A stretch of DNA of 64,000 bases from Rhizobium jaguaris (GCF_003627755.1 NZ_CP032695.1:682001-746000); one strand, 5' to 3'; counted from the stretch's first letter, positions 35,595 through 45,613 are shown. The notes: generated from the sequence alone by a model not told the origin. A program made the numbers and translations.

Positions 35595-36504
35595 GTTGAA
35601 TCCCCCGTGGTTGTCAGGCGTTGGTGCCAAGGTGTGTAATGCGCCCATCGCATTTTGCCCTGCTCAAGATATCACCTCATGCGGTTTCAACACGGCGGCC
35701 ATCGCAGGTGAGGACACGTCGCTCACATGCCGCGCTGTCGTTTTCGATCGTCTGTAAGGCGCGCCGAACGCCCGGCATTCTCGCCCCTCCGGCGCGCCGA
35801 GTTGCACCACGAAGCAGGTGCCGAGTGCGAGGATATGGATGAGTGTGAAAGCGATTTTCATGGTCAGAATCCGGTCAGAGGCACTGAAGCGACCGTCGCT
35901 TCAGTGCGCGTTTAGTTTCGTTGGGGGCTCCGACGAAGGGACTTAGGGAACGCGGTCTAGCACGCGCGGATAGCTCTGCGGCTCCAGCAAAGCTGCTTGT
36001 CGGCTGCCGGAAGCGCTTCACGCGTGGGCCAGATATGAGACGAGAATCGATGCGGAGAACACGGTGCAAGGAACACGCGGTGCGACGGCATCCCGATGAC
36101 ATTACGCATTGTTTCCTCCATAGAGGCCGTGGCCGGTACGGAGCAGAATGCGCCTATTCCTTCCGCGAGCCTATTCTACTTGGGCATTGTGATGCGATAC
36201 CAACGTGTAAGTCGACCGCGCCCAGCGGATGGAGGGATTCTAAGTCGAGGCAGTTCCGTCCTGCATGCCACGGGCGAGCTACATTCGCCACCCGACTTTC
36301 TCTGATTTGCCGCGCCCGGAGCTTCTGGCGGACGCGACGTGCAAACATGAAATTTCGATGCGTTCGTACTAAATCTAGGTTTACTTGCTGCAACGTATGG
36401 ATCATTGCGCACCACCCACGTGCAATGGCTCACAGCATGCAAAACCATCAAACTACAAGTAACGTAGTTGCCGCGAATGGCTCTTCCAAGCTCGCGAGGT
36501 TGGC
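35595..36504. other. 910-base stretch without a recognised gene
   Basis: Several ORFs of 60-200 codons exist on both strands but none is recognised. A 65-codon minus-strand ORF (35664-35861) starts with a hydrophobic stretch like a signal peptide but lacks other support. The stretch contains the hairpin at 35881-35907. Confidence 0.35.
35881..35907. repeat. 13-bp inverted repeat around one base
   Basis: GCACTGAAGCGAC, a single C, then the exact reverse complement, followed on the plus strand by GCGTTTAGTTTCG. This may be a protein-binding site or a weak terminator; no gene ends nearby. Confidence 0.4.
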
Positions 36505-37308
36505 ATGTGCGCATCAGAATCCACGACGGCTTTGGGTCTCTTGCCCGCTCACCAGGCCCTAGCGCCTTCGACATCAGGCTATTGCGGCTCGGAGCCGGTC
36601 CCTGCCGTTACAGCGACTGACTCGCGGCTGCTTCTTTCGTCCATCGTTCACGATTTCAACAACCTACTGACGCCAATCGTCACTATCCTTGAGGAACTGC
36701 AAGCTCGACACGTAGGTACGTCCAGGCAGCTGAAGAAGATCGATGGGGCAATTTACCGCGCGGTTCTCGCCAAGGTGCTCGCCCGCCAACTTCTCGATTT
36801 TGTCAATCCGCGGCCGGTAAGCCCAGAGCCTGTGCAGATTCGCCAGCTACTTGAGCCACTCGAGACGGCTCTCGTCAGTATCCTCTCTCCCAATGTCAGG
36901 CTCAAATTAGACATCGCCGAAGAGATTCCGCCTGCCTTCATCGACCGCCAACTCGTCGAGCGCGCTCTGCTCAACCTGGCCCTCAACGCGCGCGACGCTA
37001 TGCCCGAAGGCGGCGACGTCACAATTCTAGCGGCGTTGGAGTTTCCGCCTGCCTTTCACCCAGGCGGATCCGAGCGAATGATCCGTCTTTCTGTCGCCGA
37101 CTGCGGGTTGGGGATGGATGACCAGACGCTGAAGATGACGGGACAGCCGGACTTCTCAACGAGGACCAATGGCACCGGTCTTGGCCTCGCGACCGTCAGG
37201 CGACTGATGGAAAGTTTGGGTGGCGGACTCTCAATAAGAAGCGCTCCTCGGCGGGGCACGACGATCGATCTTTGGATGCCGGCAATGTTGGCCTTCGATG
37301 TCGACTGA
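36505..37308 (+). CDS. Soluble sensor-less histidine kinase
   Basis: The 267-residue protein has a phosphoacceptor helix LLSSIVHDFNNLLTPIVTIL (H49), the N box LLNLALNARDAMPEGG, the G1 box VADCGLGMDD and the G2 box GTGLGLATVRRLMESLGG with a closing GTTIDLWMP. There is no sensor, membrane or receiver domain and the linker is short, so the input must come from a partner protein. The HDFNN type of H box is common in hybrid kinases, and this may be a detached catalytic part. GAGG lies five bases before the ATG. It is followed after 257 bases by the LysR gene on the same strand. Confidence 0.75.
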   Translation: MCASESTTALGLLPAHQALAPSTSGYCGSEPVPAVTATDSRLLLSSIVHDFNNLLTPIVTILEELQARHVGTSRQLKKIDGAIYRAVLAKVLARQLLDFVNPRPVSPEPVQIRQLLEPLETALVSILSPNVRLKLDIAEEIPPAFIDRQLVERALLNLALNARDAMPEGGDVTILAALEFPPAFHPGGSERMIRLSVADCGLGMDDQTLKMTGQPDFSTRTNGTGLGLATVRRLMESLGGGLSIRSAPRRGTTIDLWMPAMLAFDVD

Positions 37309-37565
37309 GGGCTGCTTGGATAGGAACGGCGCAACCACGATGAAACTCCGCGCTTTAATCACCGACTGGATATCCGCAGTTCGCGATCGCGTAACCGAGC
37401 GTCGTATCCAGGCGCTTGGTCTTCGTTCTCGGGCAAGCAGCCACGTCCGGTTACGGACGGACGGTAGTCGACCGCCGCCGCGCCCGATTCTACGGCGCGC
37501 CCCGTCACGCCGTCGGTGCAAAGGCTCGTCAGTATAGATCGCCGCAACTTGAAAGAGAGTAACCC

Positions 37566-38501
37566 ATGGAGCTTCAGCAAGTTCGCTACTTCCTCGCCGT
37601 CGCTACAACACTCAACTTCACCCGCGCAGCTGAGCAATGCAATGTCACGCAGCCCTCCCTGACCAAGGGAGTGCAGAGGCTCGAGCAGGAGCTCGGCGGC
37701 CAGTTGATCTTCCGCGAGCGCCAGCTGACGCAGCTCACCGACCTTGGGAAGGAAGTCCTTCCGATGCTGGAGCGCACACTGGCCTCGGCACAGGCGGTGC
37801 GTCGCAGAGCCCAGGAGTTCCGTTGCAAGGAGGTCGCGCCACTGAAGATCGGCCTCGCCCCCTCCATCTCGGCGTCGCTCGTCCTCGATCCGATCGTGGA
37901 GATCGCAAAGTTCGTCCCTGGACTTCACGTCGAGTTGCGCGAGGGCTCAGCGGAGAAGCTCGTCGACCTCTTGCTTGAGGGGGAGATCAACGCCGCAATG
38001 GTCGGAGACGTGCAGGACATGCCCGCCCGCATCGACGACTGGTTGCTGTTCGAGGAGCGCTACGTCGCGGTTCTCGCGCCGACACACCAGCTCGCAAACC
38101 GTCCCTCGATCGGCGTCGACGACCTCCGCGAGACCGTCTTGCTGGAACGCGCCGGCTGCGAGGTCGCCTCGAAGATCCAACAGTTGTATTTCCCTGAGGA
38201 ACCGCCTCACCTTGGGCACTGCAGCGGCAACGACTTGCACCTGCAGCACATGGCCGCGGCGGGCTTTGGCGTGATACTCGCGCCCGAGCACATGCCGCGC
38301 CTTCCGACACTCAAGACCATTCCGCTCGAAGGCAACCCGGTTTCGCGGGAGGTGCGGTTGCTGGCCGTGCAGGGGCGCCGCTACTCGCCGGCGCTGGACG
38401 CTTTCGTCAAAGTCGCGCGACTCCGGGACTGGGCGGTCGAAGTCCCTCATCAGGGCATGCCGCGCGCAACACTCCCGGAGGTGGCGAGCGCGCCCGCATG
38501 A
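37566..38501 (+). CDS. LysR-family transcriptional regulator A
   Basis: The 311-residue protein has an N-terminal winged HTH (MELQQVRYFLAVATTLNFTR to NVTQPSLTKGVQRLEQELGG) and a LysR substrate-binding domain (about 90-290; KIGLAPSISASLVLDPIVEI, GFGVILAPEHMPRLP). AAAGAGAG lies before the start. A close paralogue lies at 57590-58543. The decayed peroxiredoxin gene directly downstream suggests that it once belonged to an oxidative-stress unit, but the inducer is unknown. Confidence 0.88.
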   Translation: MELQQVRYFLAVATTLNFTRAAEQCNVTQPSLTKGVQRLEQELGGQLIFRERQLTQLTDLGKEVLPMLERTLASAQAVRRRAQEFRCKEVAPLKIGLAPSISASLVLDPIVEIAKFVPGLHVELREGSAEKLVDLLLEGEINAAMVGDVQDMPARIDDWLLFEERYVAVLAPTHQLANRPSIGVDDLRETVLLERAGCEVASKIQQLYFPEEPPHLGHCSGNDLHLQHMAAAGFGVILAPEHMPRLPTLKTIPLEGNPVSREVRLLAVQGRRYSPALDAFVKVARLRDWAVEVPHQGMPRATLPEVASAPA

Positions 38502-38565
38502 CCACGACACGCCGGCGGCCAACCGCTTCCAGCCAATTGATCCGCAGCCTGATGACGCCCGACTG

Positions 38566-38990
38566 ATGCCAAGCCAGACAGACAAGACACTCGCCCAGAT
38601 CCGCACCGAACTATTGACGACGTTCAGCGCAGCGGACTGAGAGATATACAACCAGCTGGTGGGTTGGCTCCGCGATACGGGCGTGGCATCGCACGTGTTG
38701 AAGGTCGGAGACGCCGCGCCGGACGTCCTCCTACCGGACGCCGATGACCGTCTCCACTCTTCCGAGCAACTTCGCCGCAACGGACCCTCGTCCTGACTTT
38801 CTTCCGTGGTGGCTGGTGTCCGTTCCGCACCGCTGAGCCGAGCGTCCCCTAGGCTGCGAAGGGCGAGTTCGAGAGCGCCGGCGCGACCCTCGCAGTCGTG
38901 ACGCCAGAGACGAGGGACTTCCTACAGCGGCTCAAGCGGAGCCTGGGGCCCAATACCCCGCTGTCGACGTCTACAAGACCCGCTTCCGGC
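38566..38990 (+). pseudogene. Peroxiredoxin-like (AhpC/TSA) gene, decayed
   Basis: The frame reads MPSQTDKTLAQIRTELLTTF, then a TGA, then YNQLVGWLRDTGVASHVLKV and GDAAPDVLLPDADDR. A frameshift follows, after which the text LTFFRGGWCPF carries the thioredoxin-fold active site with its surrounding residues altered. Later pieces (AGATLAVVTPETRDF in another frame) complete the pattern. Stops and frameshifts rule out a working protein. Confidence 0.7.
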
Positions 38991-39014
38991 CGCCGAAGGC
39001 CGCCGCGATGGGCG

Positions 39015-39231
39015 ATTGCGAGGCCTCGCTTCTGAATGTGATTGCGAGACGGACCGGATTTTCCGGGATCCATATCTGCGCGGAGGAGGCCAGCGAAATG
39101 ATCCAGATACTCGCGATCGCCGTCGGCATCGGAGCCACGGTGAAAGACTTCGTGTCGGTCATGGCCGTGCACCCGACGCGGCGAGGAGATCGTCGCAATG
39201 CAGACTCCGGCGGTGCGGTACGATCGGCGCG
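39015..39231 (+). pseudogene. Glutathione reductase C-terminal fragment
   Basis: From CEASLLNVIARR through HICAEEASEMIQILAIAV to DFVSVMAVHPT this parallels the end of the complete glutathione reductase at 50532-52007. A frameshift follows, and the final MQTPAVRYDRR is then found in another frame. Only the last about 70 codons of the gene remain. Confidence 0.7.
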
Positions 39232-39469
39232 GCGCTTCGACCCCGCACGTCCCAAGCGCCGCCCCTGACGCCACCGGCTCGCACCCGAAAGCGCCCCCAC
39301 TCGGAACATTGCGGCGCCACCGAGCCCCCTAAGCGGCTGGAGATGAAATCGATAACGCTGCGCCACTTCGGTAGCCGCGAAAGCACGGGCGATGTCGCGC
39401 CGGCCGCCTGAACGGGCGGCCCCGTCGACCCTGCGCGCAGTCCTTGCGCGCAGTCAGTCTGAAATCCTG

Positions 39470-39995
39470 AAGGTGAGCGCGATGATCCACTGCAATTTGC
39501 ACCCGAGGCCCAATCCAGCCAAGGTCGCCCTGTTCTTGGACGAGTCCGGGCTAACGTCCGGGCCTTCATCACACGGGAGGCGCGATCGATCCAACCCCAG
39601 GCAGACATGTCGACCATGGTGTAGTCGGACCCGACGATGTAGCCGCGGCGGGCGAGTTGGCTGCCGAGTACGCGATAGTGGCGCTCCGCTTCGCGGCGAT
39701 ACTTGTTGACGGCGTAGTCGAGGCCCTCGGGAGCGGCAAACTGGAAATGAACGGCCTGTCCCAGAAGGGCCCGAGGTCTGTTCCGAGGAAGAAAAGCCAC
39801 GACAAGAGCTCGCTCCGGGTCGGCAGGCGGTCCGAGGAAGCGGCCCGTTTTCTCGGCGAGATACAGCAGAATGGCGGCCTGTTGATCGACGCCTTCGATG
39901 CGTTGGACCAAGAGTGCTCGCGAGAACTCCACGAACAGCTGAAGGCGAATCCCCTTGCCGCCGGCGTTCCGGTATGCGTTCGCGTAGATGTTTGA
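39470..39995 (-). pseudogene. Glutathione S-transferase-like gene, decayed
   Basis: On the minus strand, pieces in alternating frames read ILLYLAEKTGRFLGP, then AVHFQFAAPEGLDYAVNKYR and REAERHYRVL, then YIVGSDYTMVDMSAWGWIDR. These are typical of the C-terminal domain of YghU/GstB-like glutathione transferases. Frameshifts separate the pieces and the N-terminal thioredoxin fold is missing or scrambled. Confidence 0.65.
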
Positions 39996-40328
39996 ACGGT
40001 CCCGCGCATCGGGACGGTCTCGAACCTCATCGCGCCATCCACGCGCGCTTCGCCGGCGGCGACGGGCTTGTCGTCAGTCAGGTCGCAGAGCTGGCGTCCC
40101 TTATTCGGTACTCGTGGATCGTAGCCGCGTCTTAGGAGATCTGAAACGGCTTCGACCGTTGGGATTGACGACCCGAATGAGGGCTGGTGTGCTTCCCCTC
40201 GCTCGTGTCGACCGGCACCACCTCATACGCGCCCACCGCACCAGAAGTGGAGCCTGAACCGTCCTGGAGCAAGTGCTATATTAAGCACCGATAGTCCCCA
40301 GTCCTTCTTTGTCCGGCTGGAGTAGCCA

Positions 40329-42752
40329 ATGACGACAGCATCCAACTCACCTGGCGAAAACGACTCCGAAGCAAAGCGCGCGCTGCAAATTATCGAGAGC
40401 ATGCCCGGCCACGCATGGTCGGCCGACGCCACCGGAAGGTTCACGTATGTCAGTCCAAACACCCTGGCTTTCCTCGGTAACGCGCGCGAAGATCTTAATA
40501 TTCCCGACGGCGAGGATGAGTTCGGCTGGCGTCGGGTCGTCCATCCCGACGATTATGATCGAGTCGCCGCCAGATGGCGCCATTGCCTCGAAACGGGCGA
40601 TCACTATGACACAGAGCATCGTCTGCGCCGCGCCGATGGTGTGTATCGCTGGTTTCGAAACGCAGGACGACCCTCACGCGATAGTCAGGGGCGTATCACC
40701 CAATGGTACGGCACGACAATGGACATTGACGACCAGAAGCGGGCCGAGGCGGCGCTTCGCGACCGGGAGCGGGAGTTCTCGCAGCTTGTAGACATGGTTC
40801 CGAGTCACCTTTGGCGGCTGACGCCGGACGGCGAGCCGACCTTCTTCAACAAGCGCATGGTTGATTTCCTCGGCCTGGACGTAGCGGATACGGACAGGCC
40901 GGGGATGAGCCGGCTGGACGCGATTATAGAGACCATCCACCCGGACGACGCAGCGAAGTTTAGGGACGCCCTCAACCGCTGCCTCGTCACCGGCGAGAGT
41001 TTCGCCATGCGGTATCGCCTGCGCCGCGCTGACGGCGTCCATCGCTGGATGTCGAGCCGCGCCGAGCCATTGCGGGACGAGGACGGGCGCATCGTTCAGT
41101 GGTACGGCCTCTGCCAAGATATTGACGATCAAGTGCACGCAGAAGAGGATTTGCAGAAAAGCGAGCGCCGCTACCGCGACCTGTTCCATTATATGCCGAT
41201 CGGGCTCACCCAGGTGGATGCGAGCAAGCTCGTTCCCCTGTTCAAGGAGTTGCGGGCACGAGGTGTAACGGATCTCCAAACCTATATCGACGAGCACCCC
41301 GAATTCCTGCCGCGTGCGCTGGAAGCGCTGGAAGTCGAAGAGGTCAACCGGCACACCATCAAAATGTTCGGCGCAAGGAATGCAGAGGAGATGCGCGGCC
41401 CGATTACCCGCTACTGGCAGCCGGGCATTTCCACCATCCGCCGCTCCATCGAGGCCCGTTATCGCGGTGAGGAGGTTTTCCAGGAAGAGACCAAGGTGGC
41501 GCGAATCGACGGCGGCGTCATCGATGTCCTTTTCACGACCGCTCGCCCCGGCGCAGTCGCCGACAAGAGCCTGGTCGGCTTCATCGATATCACGGAGCGC
41601 AAGAAAGCCGAGGAGGCCTTGCGCGACCGGGAGCGCGAGTTCTCGCAGCTCGTGGAGATGCTTCCGAGCCTCATCTGGAGATTGAGTCCGGAGGGAGAGC
41701 CCACTTTCCTCAGCAAGCGACTGAGGAATTTTCTCGGCACAGCGATAGCAGATGCGGAGAAGCCTGGCATGGGCCGGCTGGCGGCCATTATAGAGGGCGC
41801 CGTCCATCCCGATGATGCGGACAGCCTCAAGGAAGCGCTCAACCATTCCTTCGTCACCGGCGATCGCTTCTCCAAGAAGTATCGCCTGCGGCGTTCAGAT
41901 GGCGTTTATCGCTGGATGGAAGGCAGCGCGGAGCCACTGCGGGATGAGAGCGGGCGCATCGTTCAGTGGTACGGCCTCTCTCGCGACATAGATGATCAGG
42001 TGCATGCCGAAGAGGCGCTGTCGCGATTGCGGCAGATGCAATCGGATTTCGCTCACATGAACCGGGTAAGCACGATGGGAGAATTGGCTGCCTCGCTGTC
42101 TCACGAAATCACGCAACCGATCGCCAGTGCGCGCAACAATGCCCGCGCAGCCCAGAATTTTCTTGACATACAGCCGCCGGACTTAGGCGAGGTCAGGGAA
42201 GCGCTCGCCTGCGTTGTCGGCGATTCCGATCGAGCAGGGGCCATCATCGACCGCATTCGCAAGCAAATGAAGAAGGCTCCGCCGAGAAAAGAGTGCTTTG
42301 ATCTCAACGCTGCCATCGATGAAATGATCGCATTAGCGCGAAGCGTAACCATCGAAAAAGCGGTTTCGGTCCAGACCCGGTTTGCCAACGGGTTGGGTGT
42401 CGTCGAGGGGGATCGGGTTCAACTACAGCAAGTCATCCTCAACCTGATCCTTAACGCGGTCGAAGCGATCAAGGCGGTCGAGATGGGGCCACGAGAGCTG
42501 TTGATCAGCACCCAACAAGACGGCACTGAAGTCGTCGTGGCAGTCCGCGACACCGGGCCAGGGATCGATCCGAAGCAGTTGGAGCGCGTTTTCGAGGCGT
42601 TCTATACCACCAAGCCCAGCGGAACTGGGATGGGCTTGTCGATATGCCGGTCCATCATCGATGCCCACGGGGGTCGGCTGTGGGCGGAGCCAAACGAGCC
42701 TCGCGGCGCTATATTTCAGTTCACCTTGCCTGGCGCAGAAGCGAGATCATGA
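40329..42752 (+). CDS. Multi-PAS sensor histidine kinase A
   Basis: The 807-residue cytoplasmic kinase has PAS domains at about 15-145, 145-275, 285-410 and 420-560. Three of them share a very similar layout with HPDD and a C-terminal WYG(L/T)..DIDDQ signature, showing internal duplication. Then come HisKA (SLSHEITQPIASARNN, H592) and HATPase_c (LQQVILNLILNAVEAI, VRDTGPGIDP, GTGMGLSICRSIID). No transmembrane segments. This is the PAS-kinase type found with FixJ-like partners in rhizobia. Its stop overlaps the stop of the convergent receiver gene by six bases; the FixJ-type gene lies 0.7 kb further. Confidence 0.88.
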   Translation: MTTASNSPGENDSEAKRALQIIESMPGHAWSADATGRFTYVSPNTLAFLGNAREDLNIPDGEDEFGWRRVVHPDDYDRVAARWRHCLETGDHYDTEHRLRRADGVYRWFRNAGRPSRDSQGRITQWYGTTMDIDDQKRAEAALRDREREFSQLVDMVPSHLWRLTPDGEPTFFNKRMVDFLGLDVADTDRPGMSRLDAIIETIHPDDAAKFRDALNRCLVTGESFAMRYRLRRADGVHRWMSSRAEPLRDEDGRIVQWYGLCQDIDDQVHAEEDLQKSERRYRDLFHYMPIGLTQVDASKLVPLFKELRARGVTDLQTYIDEHPEFLPRALEALEVEEVNRHTIKMFGARNAEEMRGPITRYWQPGISTIRRSIEARYRGEEVFQEETKVARIDGGVIDVLFTTARPGAVADKSLVGFIDITERKKAEEALRDREREFSQLVEMLPSLIWRLSPEGEPTFLSKRLRNFLGTAIADAEKPGMGRLAAIIEGAVHPDDADSLKEALNHSFVTGDRFSKKYRLRRSDGVYRWMEGSAEPLRDESGRIVQWYGLSRDIDDQVHAEEALSRLRQMQSDFAHMNRVSTMGELAASLSHEITQPIASARNNARAAQNFLDIQPPDLGEVREALACVVGDSDRAGAIIDRIRKQMKKAPPRKECFDLNAAIDEMIALARSVTIEKAVSVQTRFANGLGVVEGDRVQLQQVILNLILNAVEAIKAVEMGPRELLISTQQDGTEVVVAVRDTGPGIDPKQLERVFEAFYTTKPSGTGMGLSICRSIIDAHGGRLWAEPNEPRGAIFQFTLPGAEARS

Positions 42753-43139
42753 ATCTCCTGCTCTCGTTCCACCTGCCGTAAGCACTGAGCTAACACACCT
42801 CTTGAGATCGTCCTCATCCACTGGCTTGCGCAGATAGCAGACGACACCATTATTCAGTGCGCGGGCCCGATCAGCATCATTGGGGTAGGCTGTCACGAGG
42901 ATTGTCGGAATCCTTCGCTCCGTATCGACAAGGTGTCGGTACAGTTCGAGCCCAGTCATGGCAGGCATGTGGATGTCGGCGATGAGGCAAGCCGTTTCCG
43001 TGAGGCGAGGGGATGCGAGGAAATCGGCTGCTGACGGAAAAGCCTCGACGGTGTAGCCCAACGACCTCATGAGCCTTCGCAGGGACTCGCGAAAGAACCG
43101 ATCATCGTCAACGACTGAAACCAATAACTTCTTCATCAT
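42747..43139 (-). CDS. Single-domain response regulator A
   Basis: The 130-residue CheY-like receiver has the acidic pair VVDDDRF, phosphoacceptor CLIADIHMPAMTG, the switch threonine in ILVTAYPND and YLRKPVDEDD. No output domain, so it acts by protein contact or as a phosphate sink for the adjacent kinase. It is read towards the kinase and divergently from the FixJ-type gene. Confidence 0.85.
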   Translation of the reverse strand: MMKKLLVSVVDDDRFFRESLRRLMRSLGYTVEAFPSAADFLASPRLTETACLIADIHMPAMTGLELYRHLVDTERRIPTILVTAYPNDADRARALNNGVVCYLRKPVDEDDLKRCVSSVLTAGGTRAGDS

Positions 43140-43476
43140 GCCGCCTTTAGCAGTTCGCTCGAACCACCGTGTAAGCAGCCCAATAGTGCCCGCCGCCCTG
43201 GGTGCGACTCTGTGATCCCGACCAAGAATGCCACTTGTGCGACGCCAGTGCTCTGTAAACTTTGGCTTATCCCGGGGTGAAGTTGCGCGGCCGCGGCACC
43301 AGAGGAGGCCGGAGAGGCGCCTCCTCGTGCGTAGACTTTGGTCTATGTCTCCGAATGCTCCAGAATTGGATGAGGCTGTTCAGGTCGAGTGATTGGGATT
43401 AGAAATGAGTGGGTGGAACAAATTTGAAAACTGAGACAAAGGTTCATTTCCGTGGTCCTTTGACCCAGGGGGCGCG
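43140..43476. promoter_or_regulatory. Divergent promoter region with a repeated motif
   Basis: GTAAACTTTGGCTTAT at 43255-43270 and GTAGACTTTGGTCTAT at 43331-43346 fit one 16-base motif, 76 bases apart. The second is a near-palindrome (TAGAC, TTTG, GTCTA). They lie between the two regulator genes and are likely binding sites for one of the regulators. Confidence 0.5.
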
Positions 43477-44112
43477 ATGCTTGACCCAAACTCCACCGTC
43501 TTGGTCATCGACGACGATCCGGAGGTTCGAGCCTCGGTCGGGCGCTTATTGCGATCGGTCGGTGTCACCGCCCAGCTGTTTGGGTCCATTGCCGATTTTC
43601 TCAGGTCCGATCCACCGGATGGGCCGACCTGCCTAGTGCTCGACGTCAGATTGCCGGGGCAAAGCGGTCTTGATTTGCAGCGCGAGCTCGCCGAGGCAAA
43701 CAGGGAAATACCTATCATCTTCGTCACGGGGCACGGCGACATCCCGATGTCCGTGCAGGCGATGAAGAGAGGTGCCATCGAATTCCTGACCAAGCCGTAT
43801 CGCGATCAGGATCTCCTCGACGCCATTCAACTCGGCCTTTCCCGTGATCGCGCACGCCGGGAAAACGAGAAGGACCTGGTCGACCTTAGGGCGCGCTTCG
43901 GCTCGCTCAGTCCGAGGGAGCGCGAGATCATGATTGAGGTCGCTCGCGGCCGCCTGAGCAAACAGATTGCCTATGATATCGGCATCGCCGAAGCCACCGT
44001 GAAGGTGCATCGGAGCAGGGCTATGCAGAAGATGAAGGCCGGTTCGCTTCCCGAGCTGGGCCGAATGGCGGAGAAGCTCAAGCTGGTGCCCGACAAGCCG
44101 CAACGCTCGTGA
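43477..44112 (+). CDS. FixJ/NodW-type response regulator A
   Basis: The 211-residue protein has a receiver with VLVIDDDPEVRA, phosphoacceptor LVLDVRLPGQSG, FVTGHGDIPMSVQAMKRGAI (the FixJ-family signature) and FLTKPYRDQDL. A LuxR-type HTH follows (LSPREREIMIEVARGRLSKQ, then IGIAEATVKVHRSRAMQKMK). It is probably phosphorylated by the PAS kinase upstream. A paralogue is at 60270-60944. Confidence 0.9.
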   Translation: MLDPNSTVLVIDDDPEVRASVGRLLRSVGVTAQLFGSIADFLRSDPPDGPTCLVLDVRLPGQSGLDLQRELAEANREIPIIFVTGHGDIPMSVQAMKRGAIEFLTKPYRDQDLLDAIQLGLSRDRARRENEKDLVDLRARFGSLSPREREIMIEVARGRLSKQIAYDIGIAEATVKVHRSRAMQKMKAGSLPELGRMAEKLKLVPDKPQRS

Positions 44113-44169
44113 GCTGTACAGCGTTCGGCGAGGCACTATTCCTGTCAATCAGATACACTAGGTCATTGT

Positions 44170-44400
44170 TCGCCGCCATCCGTCACAACGGTGCATGGCA
44201 AAGGTCTTGCGGGCGACGATGCTCGACACCGGGCATGATTTGCCTCTTGGCTGCATCGTAGGACCTGAGCTTGTCGGTGATCATGACACGCCGCGTCATG
44301 CCCTGGCCTTTCAGCAGCTTTCGCATCAGTTTCAGGTTGCCAGGACCCCTCGTCCTCCAACCAACCGGCGGAAGTCTCAGCTCGCACCAGGTCCCGAAAG
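44170..44400 (-). pseudogene. IS6-family transposase remnant
   Basis: On the minus strand GNLKLMRKLLKGQGMTRRVM and ITDKLRSYDAAKRQIMPGVE followed by HRR, the DDE-core middle of IS6 transposases. It is bounded by frameshifts, with the ends missing. Confidence 0.7.
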
Positions 44401-44461
44401 GTCTCCTAGAGCGCGTCTTGGCAACGCAGGCGCCACCTCAAACGACTCCCTCGTGGAATTG

Positions 44462-44602
44462 CTACAGTGCAAGTCCGACAAACTCCATCAGCAATCTGAA
44501 TAGCATGGCAACAACCGCAAGCGCTGCGACGCTCGCCGCCCAGATAAGGACCAGCCAGCCAAGTCGGCGCAGCCATTCCTCGCGGGTCGTCGCGGCCGGC
44601 AT
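44462..44602 (-). CDS. DUF2474 peptide of the bd-type oxidase (CydX-like)
   Basis: The 46-residue peptide starts at the ATG that overlaps the cydB stop (TAATG). It has a charged N-terminus with REEWLRRLGWLVLIWAASVA and one transmembrane helix. Peptides of this type follow cioAB-class oxidase genes and are thought to stabilise the complex as CydX does. Confidence 0.75.
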   Translation of the reverse strand: MPAATTREEWLRRLGWLVLIWAASVAALAVVAMLFRLLMEFVGLAL

Positions 44603-45609
44603 TAGTGATAGCCTTCGCCGGATTTCACCTTGCCGCGGAATACGTAATAGGACCAGGCGGTATAGGCGAGGATGACGGGGATGATGAAGAGCGCGCCGAC
44701 CAGCGTGAAGCCCATGCTCTGCGACGGTGCAGCGGCATCCCAGATCGAGATCGACGGCGGGATGATGTTCGGCCAGAGGCTGATCGCGAGCCCGCTGTAA
44801 CCGAGAAAGAGCAGGAAGAGGGCGAGGACAAACGGGGCGGCCTGAGCGTCTTGACCAAGGCTGAGGATTATTGCCCATGTAGCGAGCACAACGAGGATCG
44901 GCACCGGCGCGAAGAAGACTATGTTCGGTAGCGAGAACCAGCGGCTCGCGACATCTGGATGGGAAAAAGGGGTCCACAGGCTGACGATGATGATGATGGC
45001 GAGCAGGGCGAGCGTCACCGGCCGTGCCAGTTTCTTCATGCACAGCTGAAGCGCTCCTTCCGTCTTCATAATCAGCCATGTCGAGCCGAGCAGCGCATAG
45101 GAGACGAGAAGGCTGAGGCCGGTGAACAGGCTGAACGGCGTCAGCCAGTCAAAGGAGCCGCCCGCGTAGGCGCCGTCGACGACGTTGAACCCGTTGAGGA
45201 AGGCGCCGAGCACTACACCTTGCGAGAAGGTGGCGATATAGGAGCCCCAAGCGAAGGCTTTGTCCCAGAAAGGCCTGTGAGCTTCCTCTGCCTTGAAACG
45301 GAACTCGAAGGCGACGCCGCGCCAGATCAAGCCAGCCAGCATCAGCAACAACGGCAGGTAAAGCGCGCTAAGGATAACTGAATAGGCAAGGGGGAAGGCC
45401 GCCAACAACGCCGCTCCCCCGAATACAAGCCAGGTCTCGTTTCCGTCCCAGACCGGAGCGACGGTATTGACCATGGTGTCGCGATCCTCGCGGTTTCCGA
45501 TGAAGGGAAAGAGGATGCCGATGCCGAGATCGAAACCATCCATGATGACATACATCATGAGGCCAAAACCGATGATGATCGCCCATATGAGAGGAAGATC
45601 GATGCCCAT
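44602..45609 (-). CDS. cydB: Cytochrome bd-type quinol oxidase subunit II
   Basis: The 335-residue inner-membrane subunit II pairs with CydA. The N-terminus reads IWAIIIGFGLMMYVIMDGFD, the classical CydB start, then VNTVAPVWDGNETWLVFGGA. The C-terminus ends with ILAYTAWSYYVFRGKVKSGE. I start it at ATG 45609, because the longer frame to 45726 lies inside cydA. The spacing to cydA is four bases. Confidence 0.92.
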   Translation of the reverse strand: MGIDLPLIWAIIIGFGLMMYVIMDGFDLGIGILFPFIGNREDRDTMVNTVAPVWDGNETWLVFGGAALLAAFPLAYSVILSALYLPLLLMLAGLIWRGVAFEFRFKAEEAHRPFWDKAFAWGSYIATFSQGVVLGAFLNGFNVVDGAYAGGSFDWLTPFSLFTGLSLLVSYALLGSTWLIMKTEGALQLCMKKLARPVTLALLAIIIIVSLWTPFSHPDVASRWFSLPNIVFFAPVPILVVLATWAIILSLGQDAQAAPFVLALFLLFLGYSGLAISLWPNIIPPSISIWDAAAPSQSMGFTLVGALFIIPVILAYTAWSYYVFRGKVKSGEGYH

Positions 45610-45613
45610 GGTT

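Noticed and set aside
40674..41846. 390-codon minus-strand frame opposite sensor kinase A
   Set aside because: Shadow of the PAS repeats; it is repetitive only because the sense strand is.
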